Counted from the first letter of the stretch, positions 1 to 6,745 are shown. The stretch is 38,574 bases of DNA from Candidatus Roizmanbacteria bacterium RIFCSPLOWO2_01_FULL_37_12 (GCA_001789645.1 MGAG01000002.1:1-38574); one strand, 5' to 3'. The notes: generated by a model from the sequence alone, not told the origin. Numbers and translations are program-made.

Positions 1-1
1 A

Positions 2-67
2 GAGGCAAAGATCGTTGCGCTCGTGAAGAAAGCGGTTAGCAAGTCCTTAATTAAGGGGAATAAATGA
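2..67 (+). CDS. C-terminal end of a protein cut by the window edge
   Basis: An open frame enters from the left edge and ends at the TGA at 65-67. The visible tail is EAKIVALVKKAVSKSLIKGNK, a basic amphipathic helix. It resembles the ends of small DUF1801/YdeI-like proteins, which would suit the neighbouring small accessory genes, but 21 residues cannot prove a family. The call rests only on the open frame and sensible residue composition. Confidence 0.4.
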   Translation, partial: EAKIVALVKKAVSKSLIKGNK

Positions 68-129
68 TTTTTAGAACTTCATGACAAAGTAAACACTGAT
101 TTTTGTCAACTGCAATAATTATTTCATGA

Positions 130-468
130 AAAATAAAATACCGTTTTGCAGGTTATGACAAAAATGTAACGGATTTAGCAAAAGAAACAGCATTTAAAAT
201 GCTTAAAGCCGGATGTGATGTAATTATCGATGAGGGTTTTTGGGTTAGAAGCCAAAGAGACGAAATGAAGAAGGAGATAATTAAATTGGGTGCAAAGCCT
301 GTACTTTATTTCGTAGATACACCTGTTGAGGTAATGAAGAATAGAGTTGTCAACCGCAGTAAAAAACCTCCCACAGACTCTTTTGAAATTACTGAAGAAA
401 TGTTTAACAAATATTTAAAATATTGGCAACCACCAAAGAAAGAAGAAGGTATTCTTTTAGTTTCTTAA
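130..468 (+). pseudogene. Remnant of a P-loop nucleotide kinase (AAA_33-like) lacking its N-terminus
   Basis: The frame is open from 130, after a TGA at 127-129; the first ATG is at 199, but similarity-like sequence begins before it (GYDKNVTDLAKETAFKMLKAG, spelled across the putative start). The rest reads like the middle and end of predicted ATP-dependent kinases: a DVIIDEGFW segment (Walker B-like), then LYFVDTPVEVMKNRVVNRS with the lid arginines. The Walker A loop (GxxGxGKS/T) that should lie about 60 residues earlier is absent in all frames upstream, so ATP binding is not expected. I read this as a decayed gene that lost its first third. A short functional protein starting at 199 is possible but unlikely. 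Confidence 0.6.
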
Positions 469-543
469 CGAATTAAAGTTCTGATCGCTCTTCGATTACA
501 CTTGGACTTATAACTTCAGCTTGAGTCTTTTAAATTCTGCCGG

Positions 544-918
544 TTACTCGAGGATTTTCCAGAAAGAATTTTTACGAATAATTTTTCCCCGGGCAAATTC
601 AAGCAAATCCACTCCCCGTACTTCTATTTTTTTCCCTGACACAGTTGTTCCGGTGAGTGTCCATTCGGAGACTCCGAAATCACCACATACCCAATGTTGA
701 TCTTCCCCGTAATGTACATCCGGAATCCACTCAAATCGTTTTGCCAAACCTGCTCGAACTTGGGATTTCCCAACATACCGATCACCACGAGGAGAAGAGC
801 CGCGCGGCATATAAAATACGCAATCCTCTGCGAAATAGTCCATGATGGAATCCAGATCGTGACGGTTGAACGCTTCCAGGAATCCTTTTAATAATTCGTT
901 GGTTACGATTTTTGACAT
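544..918 (-). CDS. SnoaL-like / NTF2-fold protein
   Basis: The 124-residue product has the length and layout of the SnoaL/ketosteroid-isomerase-like (NTF2-fold) group. An N-terminal helix pair (LLKGFLEAFNRHDLDSIMDYFAEDCVFYMP) is followed by a loop with a conserved-looking G-x-S/R insertion, VGKSQVRAGL, and then beta strands ending in VDLLEFARGKIIRKNSFWK. Members form cone-shaped pockets that either bind or isomerise small hydrophobic molecules. The substrate cannot be deduced here. It is monocistronic and flanked by unrelated genes, and no signal peptide is seen, so it is probably cytoplasmic. Confidence 0.8.
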   Translation of the reverse strand: MSKIVTNELLKGFLEAFNRHDLDSIMDYFAEDCVFYMPRGSSPRGDRYVGKSQVRAGLAKRFEWIPDVHYGEDQHWVCGDFGVSEWTLTGTTVSGKKIEVRGVDLLEFARGKIIRKNSFWKILE

Positions 919-1149
919 TGGATGATCTCATCTCATCATAGCAAATTTCCATTTTGTCACTCAGGCCAACCATCAGAAAACGGAGTAGTATAGTTTACAC
1001 AAAATAAAATGTCGTATTTGTTATCATTGTGTCCTGGCAGTCAACTGGCTGTTGGAAAAAGTTGGGGATTTAAAAAATTAACTTAATATATCAATGATGG
1101 TCTTACCTGATTTTGAAAAATCCAGACGGGTGAAGCAGAACAATTCCAA

Positions 1150-1428
1150 CTAACTATTATGTTTTTTTACGACTTTGTTTATCGTCTTGGAGAGAAATCT
1201 GTTTAGAGTTATAATTTTTGTTTTTTGTCTGAATGATGGCGGAACAATCAGGAGAGCTTGTTCTTTGTTTGTCAGATCCGCAATAATCCATGATTTATGA
1301 ATATCGTCGGCACAACCCCAGTCAGAATTTGTAAGAAAGTGTGAACCGGTCATTTCAAAAATCCTGACCGCCTCGTTACAAGCTTCTTTTTTATTTTCGT
1401 GCGCAACCTCGATTAAATACCTAGGCAT
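1150..1428 (-). CDS. Small conserved protein of unknown function (MPRYLIEVAHE family)
   Basis: This 92-residue soluble protein begins with a beta strand (MPRYLIEVAHENKKEACNEA), continues as beta-alpha-beta with a WIIADLTNKEQALLIVPP segment, and ends in a basic tail. The pattern suggests a small ferredoxin-like (ACT/DUF3303-like) fold, but I do not recognise the family with certainty. A truncated homologue of its first 30 residues lies at 7286-7393 on the other strand, so the family is duplicated in this region. The gene stands alone. Confidence 0.65.
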   Translation of the reverse strand: MPRYLIEVAHENKKEACNEAVRIFEMTGSHFLTNSDWGCADDIHKSWIIADLTNKEQALLIVPPSFRQKTKIITLNRFLSKTINKVVKKHNS

Positions 1429-1490
1429 AAATTAAGTATAGCATACGTAGAATAAAGTATTTGCTATTATAAAATTATTCAGGCAATATG

Positions 1491-1497
1491 GGAGGTG
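1491..1497 (+). promoter_or_regulatory. Strong Shine-Dalgarno site
   Basis: GGAGGTG lies 9 nt before the ATG at 1507, matching the 3' end of 16S rRNA. This contrasts with the many genes here that have no such site. Confidence 0.7.
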
Positions 1498-1506
1498 AAT
1501 TTTTAA

Positions 1507-1815
1507 ATGTCACTATCGACTAAACTTTTAATCTTGACCTGGGTGGCGATTGGATTGTCGATCTCGGCGGGAGTAGGATTTTACTTTGGGAGAGCGACCG
1601 CTCCAAAAACTCAAGGTCAATATCCTCCAGGCATACGGTCTCAAGACCAAATGTTTCAACTGGTTGACCCACAATCGGGCCCAAGGGGAATGACGGGGAT
1701 CCAACCGCCGATTGGCGGCCAGCAGCCGCCGGGAGGATTTCAACAGCCGCCGCCTAATACAAATCAAGGAGGACAGCAGATCCCACCGCCTGGCGGAGGT
1801 CAACCTCTACCGTAG
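1507..1815 (+). CDS. Single-TM protein with Pro/Gly/Gln-rich tail
   Basis: This 102-residue protein has one N-terminal membrane segment (LLILTWVAIGLSISAGVGFYFG, about residues 7-28). An extracytoplasmic low-complexity tail follows, rich in Pro, Gly and Gln (IGGQQPPGGFQQPPP). It looks like an anchored flexible protein; no enzymatic motif is visible. A strong Shine-Dalgarno site fixes the start. The next gene begins 6 nt after its stop, so the two are probably cotranscribed. Confidence 0.7.
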   Translation: MSLSTKLLILTWVAIGLSISAGVGFYFGRATAPKTQGQYPPGIRSQDQMFQLVDPQSGPRGMTGIQPPIGGQQPPGGFQQPPPNTNQGGQQIPPPGGGQPLP

Positions 1816-1821
1816 AATTAA

Positions 1822-2205
1822 ATGAAAAATAAATATCTTGAGTGGACACTTAGAATTGGAGTAGCGGGAGAGTTTATCGGTCACGGTGTCTTCGGACTCC
1901 AAGGGAAAAAACAGTGGATCGGCTGGATCCGGCAGATGACCGGAGTTGACACGACCCTGGCCACTCAACTGTTGTTTTTAGTCGGCTTATTGGATATTGC
2001 CGTTGCCTTGGTGGTCCTTGTCAAACCGGTTAAACCGGTTTTATTGTGGGCTGCCATTTGGGGATTTTGGACAGCTTTAGTTCGTCCGCTGGTTGGGGAG
2101 CCGATCTGGGATTTTGTTGAAAGATGGGGCAATTGGGCTGCACCTCTTGCTTTATTTTTGATGTTAGATAAAGAAAAAAATAAATTTAAGTCCAAACAGG
2201 GTTAA
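1822..2205 (+). CDS. Four-TM membrane protein, possibly DoxX-like
   Basis: This 127-residue protein has about four hydrophobic segments. The N-terminal LRIGVAGEFIGHGVFGLQGKK recalls the first helix of DoxX-type proteins (R-x-G...GxxFxxHG), but this is only a resemblance. The C-terminus is a short basic cytoplasmic tail (KEKNKFKSKQG). It sits 6 nt downstream of the Pro-rich single-TM gene, which suggests an envelope role for the pair. No Shine-Dalgarno site is obvious, so translation may be coupled to the upstream gene. Confidence 0.7.
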   Translation: MKNKYLEWTLRIGVAGEFIGHGVFGLQGKKQWIGWIRQMTGVDTTLATQLLFLVGLLDIAVALVVLVKPVKPVLLWAAIWGFWTALVRPLVGEPIWDFVERWGNWAAPLALFLMLDKEKNKFKSKQG

Positions 2206-2245
2206 TTCTAATTAATTTCGTTATGAATTAAGTGAAGTAAAAAAT

Positions 2246-2749
2246 ATGGACGAATTAGCTTATGAAACAGAAAGAAACCTTTTTTCTAAAAGGATTGAAA
2301 TTAAATACTCTCTGAAAGATAAGCCTTCTATGTTTAGGTCATTACATGAATTATTGCAATTACCAAAGCCGGAATTAGAGTCAAAACTAGGTGCATTAAA
2401 GAGGAATAGATTAGATTACTATTATGTTAATACGCCAGCAATAAGAAGAAATTTTGAGTTTGAAGGCGGAGAAAATCTAACAGAAATAGCGGATTATGGT
2501 AGAGAAAGATTAGTTATTACTAAAACAGTGGATGGTAGAACGATATATTTAGAAATAAGAAACTGGGGATTGGGAACAAAAAATACAAACGGAGAATTAA
2601 TTGCATCAATAGTAGACCCCAGTGATATAGATTTAGTTAATATTATGTTAAATAATCTCTTCCTTGTTTTTGATACAAACGATAAAGATAAAACAATTAA
2701 TAAATTAAAAGACGAGTTAGGTGATAACTTTGCGTTTAGGTTGTCTTAA
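2246..2749 (+). CDS. Soluble protein of unknown function
   Basis: This 167-residue protein has no signal peptide or membrane segment. It is charged throughout, with an EIKYSLKDK start, a LHELLQLPKPELESKLGALKRNRLDYYYV central part and VDGRTIYLEIRNWGLG. I do not recognise it. The codon use is more A/T-rich than that of the preceding pair, and the gene stands alone with a possible terminator hairpin just downstream, which fits an acquired gene. Confidence 0.6.
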   Translation: MDELAYETERNLFSKRIEIKYSLKDKPSMFRSLHELLQLPKPELESKLGALKRNRLDYYYVNTPAIRRNFEFEGGENLTEIADYGRERLVITKTVDGRTIYLEIRNWGLGTKNTNGELIASIVDPSDIDLVNIMLNNLFLVFDTNDKDKTINKLKDELGDNFAFRLS

Positions 2750-2756
2750 AGCAATA

Positions 2757-2784
2757 GAGTTAAATACTTTAAAATTCTTAACTC
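2757..2784 (+). terminator. Weak hairpin after the 2246-2749 gene
   Basis: GAGTTAA (2757-2763) and TTAACTC (2778-2784) form a 7-bp perfect stem with an A/T-rich loop, 8 nt after the stop codon. Only a short T-run follows (ggatgttttt), so termination strength is doubtful. Confidence 0.35.
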
Positions 2785-2850
2785 GGATGTTTTTGACCTC
2801 TTTCCGCTACTATTAGAGATTTATCTTTTATACTAATTTAGTAATTGAAT

Positions 2851-2997
2851 ATGAAGTTCAATAAAGAGTGGCATCTTGTCAACACAATGCATAAAAACCC
2901 GACGTTTGATGAGAGGATCAAATGGCATCTAGCCCACGTCAAGAACTGTGCTTGTCGTCCTCTTCACGGAAAAATCTTGGAGGAAATCAAAAAGTAG
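2851..2997 (+). CDS. 48-residue Cys/His small protein
   Basis: The frame from ATG 2851 to TAG 2995-2997 encodes MKFNKEWHLVNTMHKNPTFD and then a segment with HLAHVKNCACRPLHGK. The block of a basic start, NPTFDERIKWHL and a C-x-C with nearby histidines resembles short conserved proteins often seen near VOC and DUF1801 genes in such genomes; I recall the pattern but cannot cite a family. The Cys/His content suggests possible metal binding. Good codon structure and a clear conserved-looking motif support it despite its size. Confidence 0.55.
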   Translation: MKFNKEWHLVNTMHKNPTFDERIKWHLAHVKNCACRPLHGKILEEIKK

Positions 2998-3011
2998 AGG
3001 CTAAGTTGAGT

Positions 3012-3040
3012 TTGTGATTTAAATCACTTTTTGTTATATT
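3012..3040 (+). promoter_or_regulatory. Promoter overlapped by a CRP/FNR-like palindrome
   Basis: A perfect 14-bp palindrome GTGATTTAAATCAC lies at 3014-3027; with flanks it reads TGTGA-N6-TCACT. A possible -35 (TTGTGA, 3012-3017) overlaps it, followed 17 nt later by TATATT (3035-3040). The same motif is found at 6369-6384 and 6760-6775. The overlap with the -35/spacer suggests repression, although a binding protein is not encoded in the window. Confidence 0.5.
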
Positions 3041-3053
3041 TTATTTATACTTT

Positions 3054-3443
3054 ATGAAAATGAATCCGGTAATTCACTTTGAGATGCCTTATGTTAATCA
3101 GAAGCGATTAAGCAAATTTTATGGTAAAGTCTTTGGATGGGGTATGAAATATTTACCCAAGATGGGAAGCTATGTGTTAGCTACAACCTCGCCGACTGAC
3201 AAAAAAGGTATGCATAAGAAAAATGGTGCGATAAACGGCGGATTTTTTCCTAAAGGTGATTATGGGAGTGTTCCTCACCTGGTGATTTCTGTCGACAATC
3301 TGGAAAAACATATGGAAATTGTTAAAAAAGGCGGCGGTAAAATTCTCGGCAAACCTATGGATATTCCCGGTGTTGGAAAATTCGTCATGATTCAGGATAC
3401 AGAGAGCAACCGAGTCGGTATGCTCGAGCCTTTACAAATGTAA
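3054..3443 (+). CDS. VOC-fold (glyoxalase/bleomycin-resistance-like) protein
   Basis: This 129-residue product is a single VOC domain built of two beta-alpha-beta-beta-beta modules. The first is HFEMPYVNQKRLSKFYGKVF, where the F-Y-x-x-V-F-G-W signature follows the first helix. The second starts at VPHLVISVDNLEKHMEIVKKGGG and ends with the usual MIQDTESNRVGMLEP strand. VOC proteins of this type act as small-molecule lyases, dioxygenases or binding proteins; the substrate is unknown. The ATG at 3054 and another at 3060 are both possible starts. The promoter carries a CRP/FNR-like palindrome. Confidence 0.85.
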   Translation: MKMNPVIHFEMPYVNQKRLSKFYGKVFGWGMKYLPKMGSYVLATTSPTDKKGMHKKNGAINGGFFPKGDYGSVPHLVISVDNLEKHMEIVKKGGGKILGKPMDIPGVGKFVMIQDTESNRVGMLEPLQM

Positions 3444-3598
3444 CCTCGATTACAGCGAGGAAATAAATTCTTACCGAAAATAATATACCTCGCAATAAAT
3501 AGACGAGGTATTTTGTTGCTGGTTGTATTATTTCTCAGTTCATCCTCGCTTCTAGAAGCGAGGTATTCACCTAGCGCAATAAAAAGACCGGTAGGTGA
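3444..3598 (+). ncRNA. Leader with four consecutive hairpins, the last covering the Shine-Dalgarno region
   Basis: Four inverted repeats fill the gap between two VOC genes: CCTCG/CGAGG (3444-3448, 3456-3460); ATACCTCG/CGAGGTAT (3485-3492, 3504-3511); the perfect 20-bp palindrome CCTCGCTTCTAGAAGCGAGG (3544-3563); and TCACCTA/TAGGTGA (3567-3573, 3592-3598). The right arm of the last contains the AGGTGA ribosome-binding sequence of the 3603 gene. AGGT at 3561-3564 can instead pair with ACCT at 3569-3572, so alternative structures are possible. This could be a cis-regulatory RNA or a terminator plus a repeat cluster. Confidence 0.45.
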
Positions 3599-3602
3599 TT
3601 AA

Positions 3603-4088
3603 ATGATGAAAAAACTAGTAATTTATATTTGGATGGATAATGAGACTGAAGAAGCGGTGAAATTTTATAAAAAAGTTTTTGGGAGCAATTTAATTGTTGG
3701 CGCGACTACTAAATATTTAACAGAAACCCCCAGCAATAAACCCATTGGAAGCGTAATGATGGTGGAGTTTGAGCTTTTTGGACAACGATTTGCACTTTTG
3801 AATGGCGGTAGCTTTTTCAAACCCAGCGAGGCAACCTCATTTTTAATTGAATGCAAAGATCAAAATGAGATCGACAAATACTGGAAAGCCCTATCAGCTG
3901 ATCCAAAAGCTGAAGTCTGCGGTTGGTTAAAAGACAAATTCGGCATTTCCTGGCAAATTATCCCCAAGCAGTTAGGACTATTTCTTACCGACAAAAATAA
4001 AGAAAAGGCCAAAAGAGTCATGAACGCGATGCTCAAGATGAAAAAGATCGACATTGTTGGTTTAAGGCGAGCGTACGAAGGAAAATAA
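3603..4088 (+). CDS. PhnB-like VOC-superfamily protein
   Basis: This 161-residue protein has the PhnB / 3-demethylubiquinone-methyltransferase-like VOC layout: VIYIWMDNETEEAVKFYKKV with the F-G-S turn, MMVEFELFGQRFALLNGG, FLIECKDQNEIDKYWKAL and CGWLKDKFGISWQIIP. It ends in a helical extension. The family folds as a paired VOC unit, and most members have no demonstrated enzyme activity. ATG 3603 and 3606 are tandem. The ribosome-binding sequence at 3592-3598 can be closed by a leader hairpin, so expression may depend on RNA structure. Confidence 0.85.
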   Translation: MMKKLVIYIWMDNETEEAVKFYKKVFGSNLIVGATTKYLTETPSNKPIGSVMMVEFELFGQRFALLNGGSFFKPSEATSFLIECKDQNEIDKYWKALSADPKAEVCGWLKDKFGISWQIIPKQLGLFLTDKNKEKAKRVMNAMLKMKKIDIVGLRRAYEGK

Positions 4089-4117
4089 TTTGTTCGAAAT
4101 TGATTGGAGGTGATTTT

Positions 4118-4348
4118 ATGAAAAAAATACAATCTTTTATAATCGGAATTTTGCTTTTCGTAGCAGTTGTTGGATTTGTGCCAGGTCGCGTATCGGCTGA
4201 AATAAACCACGGAGTATTAGGTCTTTATGGCTGTATGCCAGATGAAATTGCAGCGACACTTTTGGAAAGCGGTGCATTCTCAATATCGGGTAGTTATGTA
4301 ATCCTGTGTGTAGAAGGGTACAAGGCTGTGTATAAAGATCTGCCGTAA
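4118..4348 (+). CDS. Small secreted two-cysteine protein
   Basis: The start is the ATG at 4118, preceded by a consensus GGAGGTGA; an upstream in-frame TTG at 4100 is rejected for that reason. The 76-residue product has a classical signal peptide (MKKIQSFIIGILLFVAVVGF, predicted cut after VSA near residue 27). The mature part of about 49 residues has two cysteines (39 and 64) that could form a disulfide. I do not recognise the family. It is 29 nt after the PhnB-like gene and may share its transcript. Confidence 0.65.
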   Translation: MKKIQSFIIGILLFVAVVGFVPGRVSAEINHGVLGLYGCMPDEIAATLLESGAFSISGSYVILCVEGYKAVYKDLP

Positions 4349-4581
4349 TCAATTTTTGTTAGATTCAACCAGCCTATTACACGTAACATTAAAATTATTG
4401 TATTTAATCCGTCGATTTAACTCAGGCCTGCGACTCTGAGACTCAAGCTCGAAGAGATGGTGAGGACATTCGGCTGAGCTCAGTCGAAGCCTTTGTCGAA
4501 CGATTTGATTTTGCTGGATGGATATTTTGTAAGGTCAAAAGAAGGGATTGGCGGTTACTTTGATTTCTAGATTTTACACAC
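4349..4581. other. Non-coding stretch with a dispersed palindromic repeat
   Basis: No coding potential was found in this stretch. It contains one recognisable palindromic repeat (4469-4488) surrounded by related CGAAG/GTCGAA fragments, and it ends at the promoter of the AbrB/PIN operon. Confidence 0.5.
4469..4488. repeat. Short dispersed palindrome of the TTCGACTGAGCTCAGTCGAA type
   Basis: TTCGGCTGAGCTCAGTCGAA pairs with itself across 20 nt with one G-T mismatch. It is a recognisable member of the widely dispersed bacterial repeats built from GAGCT cores and CGAAG ends. A related core (CCCTGAGCTTGTTGAAGGG) is found inside the C39/TPR gene at 26344-26364. Confidence 0.6.
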
Positions 4582-4621
4582 TTGACAAATCCTTTACTTT
4601 ATATTAATATGTAAAACATAT
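4582..4621 (+). promoter_or_regulatory. Promoter and operator-like inverted repeat of the AbrB/PIN operon
   Basis: TTGACA (4582-4587) and TAATAT (4605-4610) are 17 nt apart. ATATGT-AAA-ACATAT (4607-4621) is a perfect 6+6 inverted repeat covering the -10, the start site and the first bases of the ATG at 4620. This position fits autorepression by the AbrB-type antitoxin. The leader would be only a few nucleotides long. Confidence 0.6.
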
Positions 4622-4880
4622 GCGACAAGCACAAAGCACTATTAGTCCAAAATATCAAACAGTTGTTCCAAAAAAGGTAAGAAAACTCCTTCACCTTAAG
4701 GCCGGAGATAGAATAATCTGGACAGTAATTTTAACCCAAACTAGACCTACGGTTATAGCAGAACCTCTACCTAAGAAATGGTCAGCGCATACTCGCGGCC
4801 TTGGTAAAAACATCTGGAAAAATGTTGATATTGATAAATATATTCAAAGCCTTCGCAAAGAATGGGTAGAACAAAACTAG
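4620..4880 (+). CDS. AbrB/SpoVT-domain antitoxin
   Basis: The 86-residue product begins with a swapped-hairpin AbrB domain: STISPKYQTVVPKKVRKLLH, then LKAGDRIIWTV. This is the DNA-binding half typical of VapB/MazE antitoxins. The C-terminal 40 residues (GLGKNIWKNVDIDKYIQSLRKEW) should wrap the toxin. The stop overlaps the downstream PIN toxin by 19 nt, a normal antitoxin-first arrangement. It probably represses its own promoter through the inverted repeat at its start codon. Confidence 0.88.
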   Translation: MRQAQSTISPKYQTVVPKKVRKLLHLKAGDRIIWTVILTQTRPTVIAEPLPKKWSAHTRGLGKNIWKNVDIDKYIQSLRKEWVEQN

Positions 4881-5326
4881 ATTCTTTCAGATCCGACCTC
4901 GTCTCATTTAAAAAAATAGGTCTTGATTCGATGATCTTTATTTACCAGTTTGCCGATCACATTCGATATGCTCCGCTAACCCATGTAGTATTTGAACTCC
5001 TTGAAGAAAGTAAAATAATAGCGGTTACGTCAACTATCACTTTAACCGAAGTTTTTGTCCAACCGGAGAAAGAGAAAAATCAACTTATTATCTCAGAATA
5101 TGAGAAGGTCTTTCAAAACCTACCCAACTTGGAAACAGTTCCTGTCAACTGGCAGATAGCCCGTCTATCAGCCAAACTTCGGGCAAATTTTCCCAAGATA
5201 AAAACGCCAGATGCAATCCAGATCTCATCCTCGTTATTAAAAGAGTATCCAGCCTTTTTGACCAACGACCAAAAACTTAAAAAAGTTGCCTTTTTAAAAG
5301 TATTAATCTTAGAAGATTATCTTTAG
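4862..5326 (+). CDS. PIN-domain toxin (VapC-like) paired with AbrB antitoxin
   Basis: This 154-residue PIN ribonuclease has acidic residues in the expected places: D22 (IGLDSMIFIY), E63 (TLTEVF), D117 (KTPDAIQ) and D136 (LTNDQKL). Such toxins cut specific RNAs when the antitoxin is lost. The frame overlaps the antitoxin gene by 19 nt, so translation is likely coupled. The N-terminus has about 15 extra residues before the first strand; an internal start is possible but there is no nearby ATG before DSM. Confidence 0.88.
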   Translation: MGRTKLDSFRSDLVSFKKIGLDSMIFIYQFADHIRYAPLTHVVFELLEESKIIAVTSTITLTEVFVQPEKEKNQLIISEYEKVFQNLPNLETVPVNWQIARLSAKLRANFPKIKTPDAIQISSSLLKEYPAFLTNDQKLKKVAFLKVLILEDYL

Positions 5327-5364
5327 CAGACTACCCAACCGCGGAATCGGAATGCTTAAACAAT

Positions 5365-5778
5365 TTATGGAGGTGAAATTTGCTCTGTTTGCTGAATGTA
5401 GATTTGATTGCTTCCCGGTACGGGTGTAGGTTCTTCCAATCCTTCTATTTTTCCATTAGAAAAAACCGTAAGTTCTATTAACCTGTGATCCGGTTTCATT
5501 CCACATGCGTATTCAATAGCTACAATATAACCAGTCTCAATTTTTCTTGAACTTTTTACACCACAGCCTTCACAATAGGTATCGCATCCATCGCTTACTT
5601 GTTCCCATTTTTCTTCAAATGCTTTTAAAGCTATTTGTTCAGCGGTTCGTGCATCTTTTATTAAAAATATTGATTGGGGATATTTTCTTCCAATAAAAAA
5701 ACCTACAAGAATCAATGCAATAAATACAACAATAATATTAATTTTAGATAAGAAAATATTTTTTGTAATTTTATCCAT
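5365..5778 (-). CDS. Single-TM protein with clustered cysteines
   Basis: The 137-residue product has a TM anchor (INIIVVFIALILVGFFIG, residues 13-30) and an outer domain with C65, C69, C72 and C92 (CDTYCEGCG, YACGM). These could bind metal or form disulfides. The last 25 residues are Pro/Gln-rich. The family is not recognised. It is divergent from the cupin gene across only 20 nt, with overlapping -10 elements. Confidence 0.65.
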   Translation of the reverse strand: MDKITKNIFLSKINIIVVFIALILVGFFIGRKYPQSIFLIKDARTAEQIALKAFEEKWEQVSDGCDTYCEGCGVKSSRKIETGYIVAIEYACGMKPDHRLIELTVFSNGKIEGLEEPTPVPGSNQIYIQQTEQISPP

Positions 5779-5798
5779 ATCCTATTATAATTTATGTT
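5779..5798. promoter_or_regulatory. Compact symmetric bidirectional promoter
   Basis: The 20-nt gap contains ATTATAAT. On the plus strand TATAAT (5786-5791) ends 7 nt before the cupin ATG; on the minus strand TATAAT (complement of 5784-5789) ends 5 nt before the ATG of the 5778 gene. The two -10 elements share four base pairs, and both transcripts would be leaderless. Confidence 0.55.
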
Positions 5799-6161
5799 AT
5801 GAAATACAAAAGTTTAAATGAGGGAGAAGAATTAGTTAAAAAGGATTACAGAAAGAAAATAATTTTTTCTCTTAATGACTTTCAGGAGAAGTGGTATCTG
5901 CTTCAGGTCGTAACAATTCCACCTAAGACAAAGCAGAGAATGCACTCGCATAATAAGCAGACTGAAGTCTTTTACATTTTGGAAGGAGAAACAATTATCA
6001 TAGTCAACGGCAAAGATTATTTAGCCAAACCTGGAGATGCTTTTATTTCCTCTCCAGGAGATATTCATAATCTTTGGAATAAAACCGGTAAAGATTTTAA
6101 ATTGGTAGTCTTCAAAATAAACATGCCGGAGGGAGAAGATGATACTAATTGGCAGGAATAA
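5799..6161 (+). CDS. Cupin_2 domain protein
   Basis: The 120-residue protein is a single cupin barrel. Motif 1 is MHSHNKQTEVFYILEGE (G, two H and E for metal), and motif 2 is PGDAFISSPGDIHNLWN with the third His. All metal ligands are present, so it can bind a divalent ion. The role could be a small-molecule isomerase, dioxygenase or sensor. There is no signal peptide. It is transcribed from the bidirectional promoter with a likely leaderless mRNA. Confidence 0.85.
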   Translation: MKYKSLNEGEELVKKDYRKKIIFSLNDFQEKWYLLQVVTIPPKTKQRMHSHNKQTEVFYILEGETIIIVNGKDYLAKPGDAFISSPGDIHNLWNKTGKDFKLVVFKINMPEGEDDTNWQE

Positions 6162-6166
6162 TTTAT

Positions 6167-6358
6167 TTAGCTTGATGAAGTAGGATTTTTGATATGACGT
6201 TTTACTTCAAAGGGAAGATGAACTACTTTTTCAAATTTTCCACCCCTGTCTTTTATCTCGATTAAAAATCGATAAGCTTCTCTGTACTTGATATTCAGAT
6301 CTTAAATTTAATTGATGCTCCTCATCCGTTTTTTATTGATATTTACTTTTCGAATCAT
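6167..6358 (-). pseudogene. Possible decayed small gene with two in-frame stops
   Basis: On the minus strand a single frame from ATG 6358 reads MIRKVNINKKRMRSIN, then TAA, one codon and another TAA. It continues as DLNIKYREAYRFLIEIKDRG, KFEKVVHLPFEVKRHI and a final stop at 6167-6169. The second part has convincing protein character (alternating beta and charged residues). I read it as a small gene inactivated by nonsense mutations; chance is not excluded. It leaves the cupin to secreted-protein gap otherwise empty. Confidence 0.35.
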
Positions 6359-6360
6359 AT

Positions 6361-6390
6361 TTGATATATGTGATATAAATCACATATAAT
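6361..6390 (+). promoter_or_regulatory. Promoter with a CRP/FNR-like palindrome in its spacer
   Basis: TTGATA (6361-6366) and a consensus TATAAT (6385-6390) are 18 nt apart. TGTGATATAAATCACA (6369-6384), a full TGTGA-N6-TCACA match, occupies the spacer and abuts the -10. A protein bound there should block RNA polymerase, so repression is the likely mode. Confidence 0.6.
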
Positions 6391-6410
6391 AGAATGGGGG
6401 TGAATAACAA

Positions 6411-6713
6411 ATGTTTAAAAATTTGGTAATTATTGGAATAATTTTTGCAGTTTTAGTAATGATTGTTACTCCTACTTTGGCTGCAAAACCAGCAAGTCAA
6501 GCCTGCTTGGGAACGGATATTTCTGGTTTTGCTCAAAATGGACAGACAGTACCTGCTGATTTTGAGTTTGAGGCAGGCGCAGGCTGGGGCGGATTTATTT
6601 CCGGAGTTGCAACAAGTCCGGGTGCTGATGGACATGTTGGAGTAGCCGGCGAGATTAACGCTCACCAGGCAGGATTTATTCTGGACTTTGTAATTCCAAA
6701 CAGTTGCAATTAA
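6411..6713 (+). CDS. Small secreted protein
   Basis: This 100-residue protein has a signal peptide (MFKNLVIIGIIFAVLVMIVT, cut after ALAA-like site LAA near residue 25). The mature part is glycine-rich (ISGFAQNGQ, GAGWGGFISGVATSPGADG), with cysteines at 32 and 99 that could join its ends. The family is unknown. A Shine-Dalgarno-like GGGGGTGA lies 9 nt before the ATG. The promoter carries the TGTGA-N6-TCACA palindrome shared with the genes at 3054 and 6798. Confidence 0.7.
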   Translation: MFKNLVIIGIIFAVLVMIVTPTLAAKPASQACLGTDISGFAQNGQTVPADFEFEAGAGWGGFISGVATSPGADGHVGVAGEINAHQAGFILDFVIPNSCN

Positions 6714-6745
6714 AAATTCCTATTAATAACCAATTACCGGAATGG

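Noticed and set aside
3860-4352. Minus-strand frames 3860-4210 and 4137-4352
   Set aside because: They are shadows of the PhnB-like and secreted-protein genes, which have ribosome-binding sites and recognisable domains.
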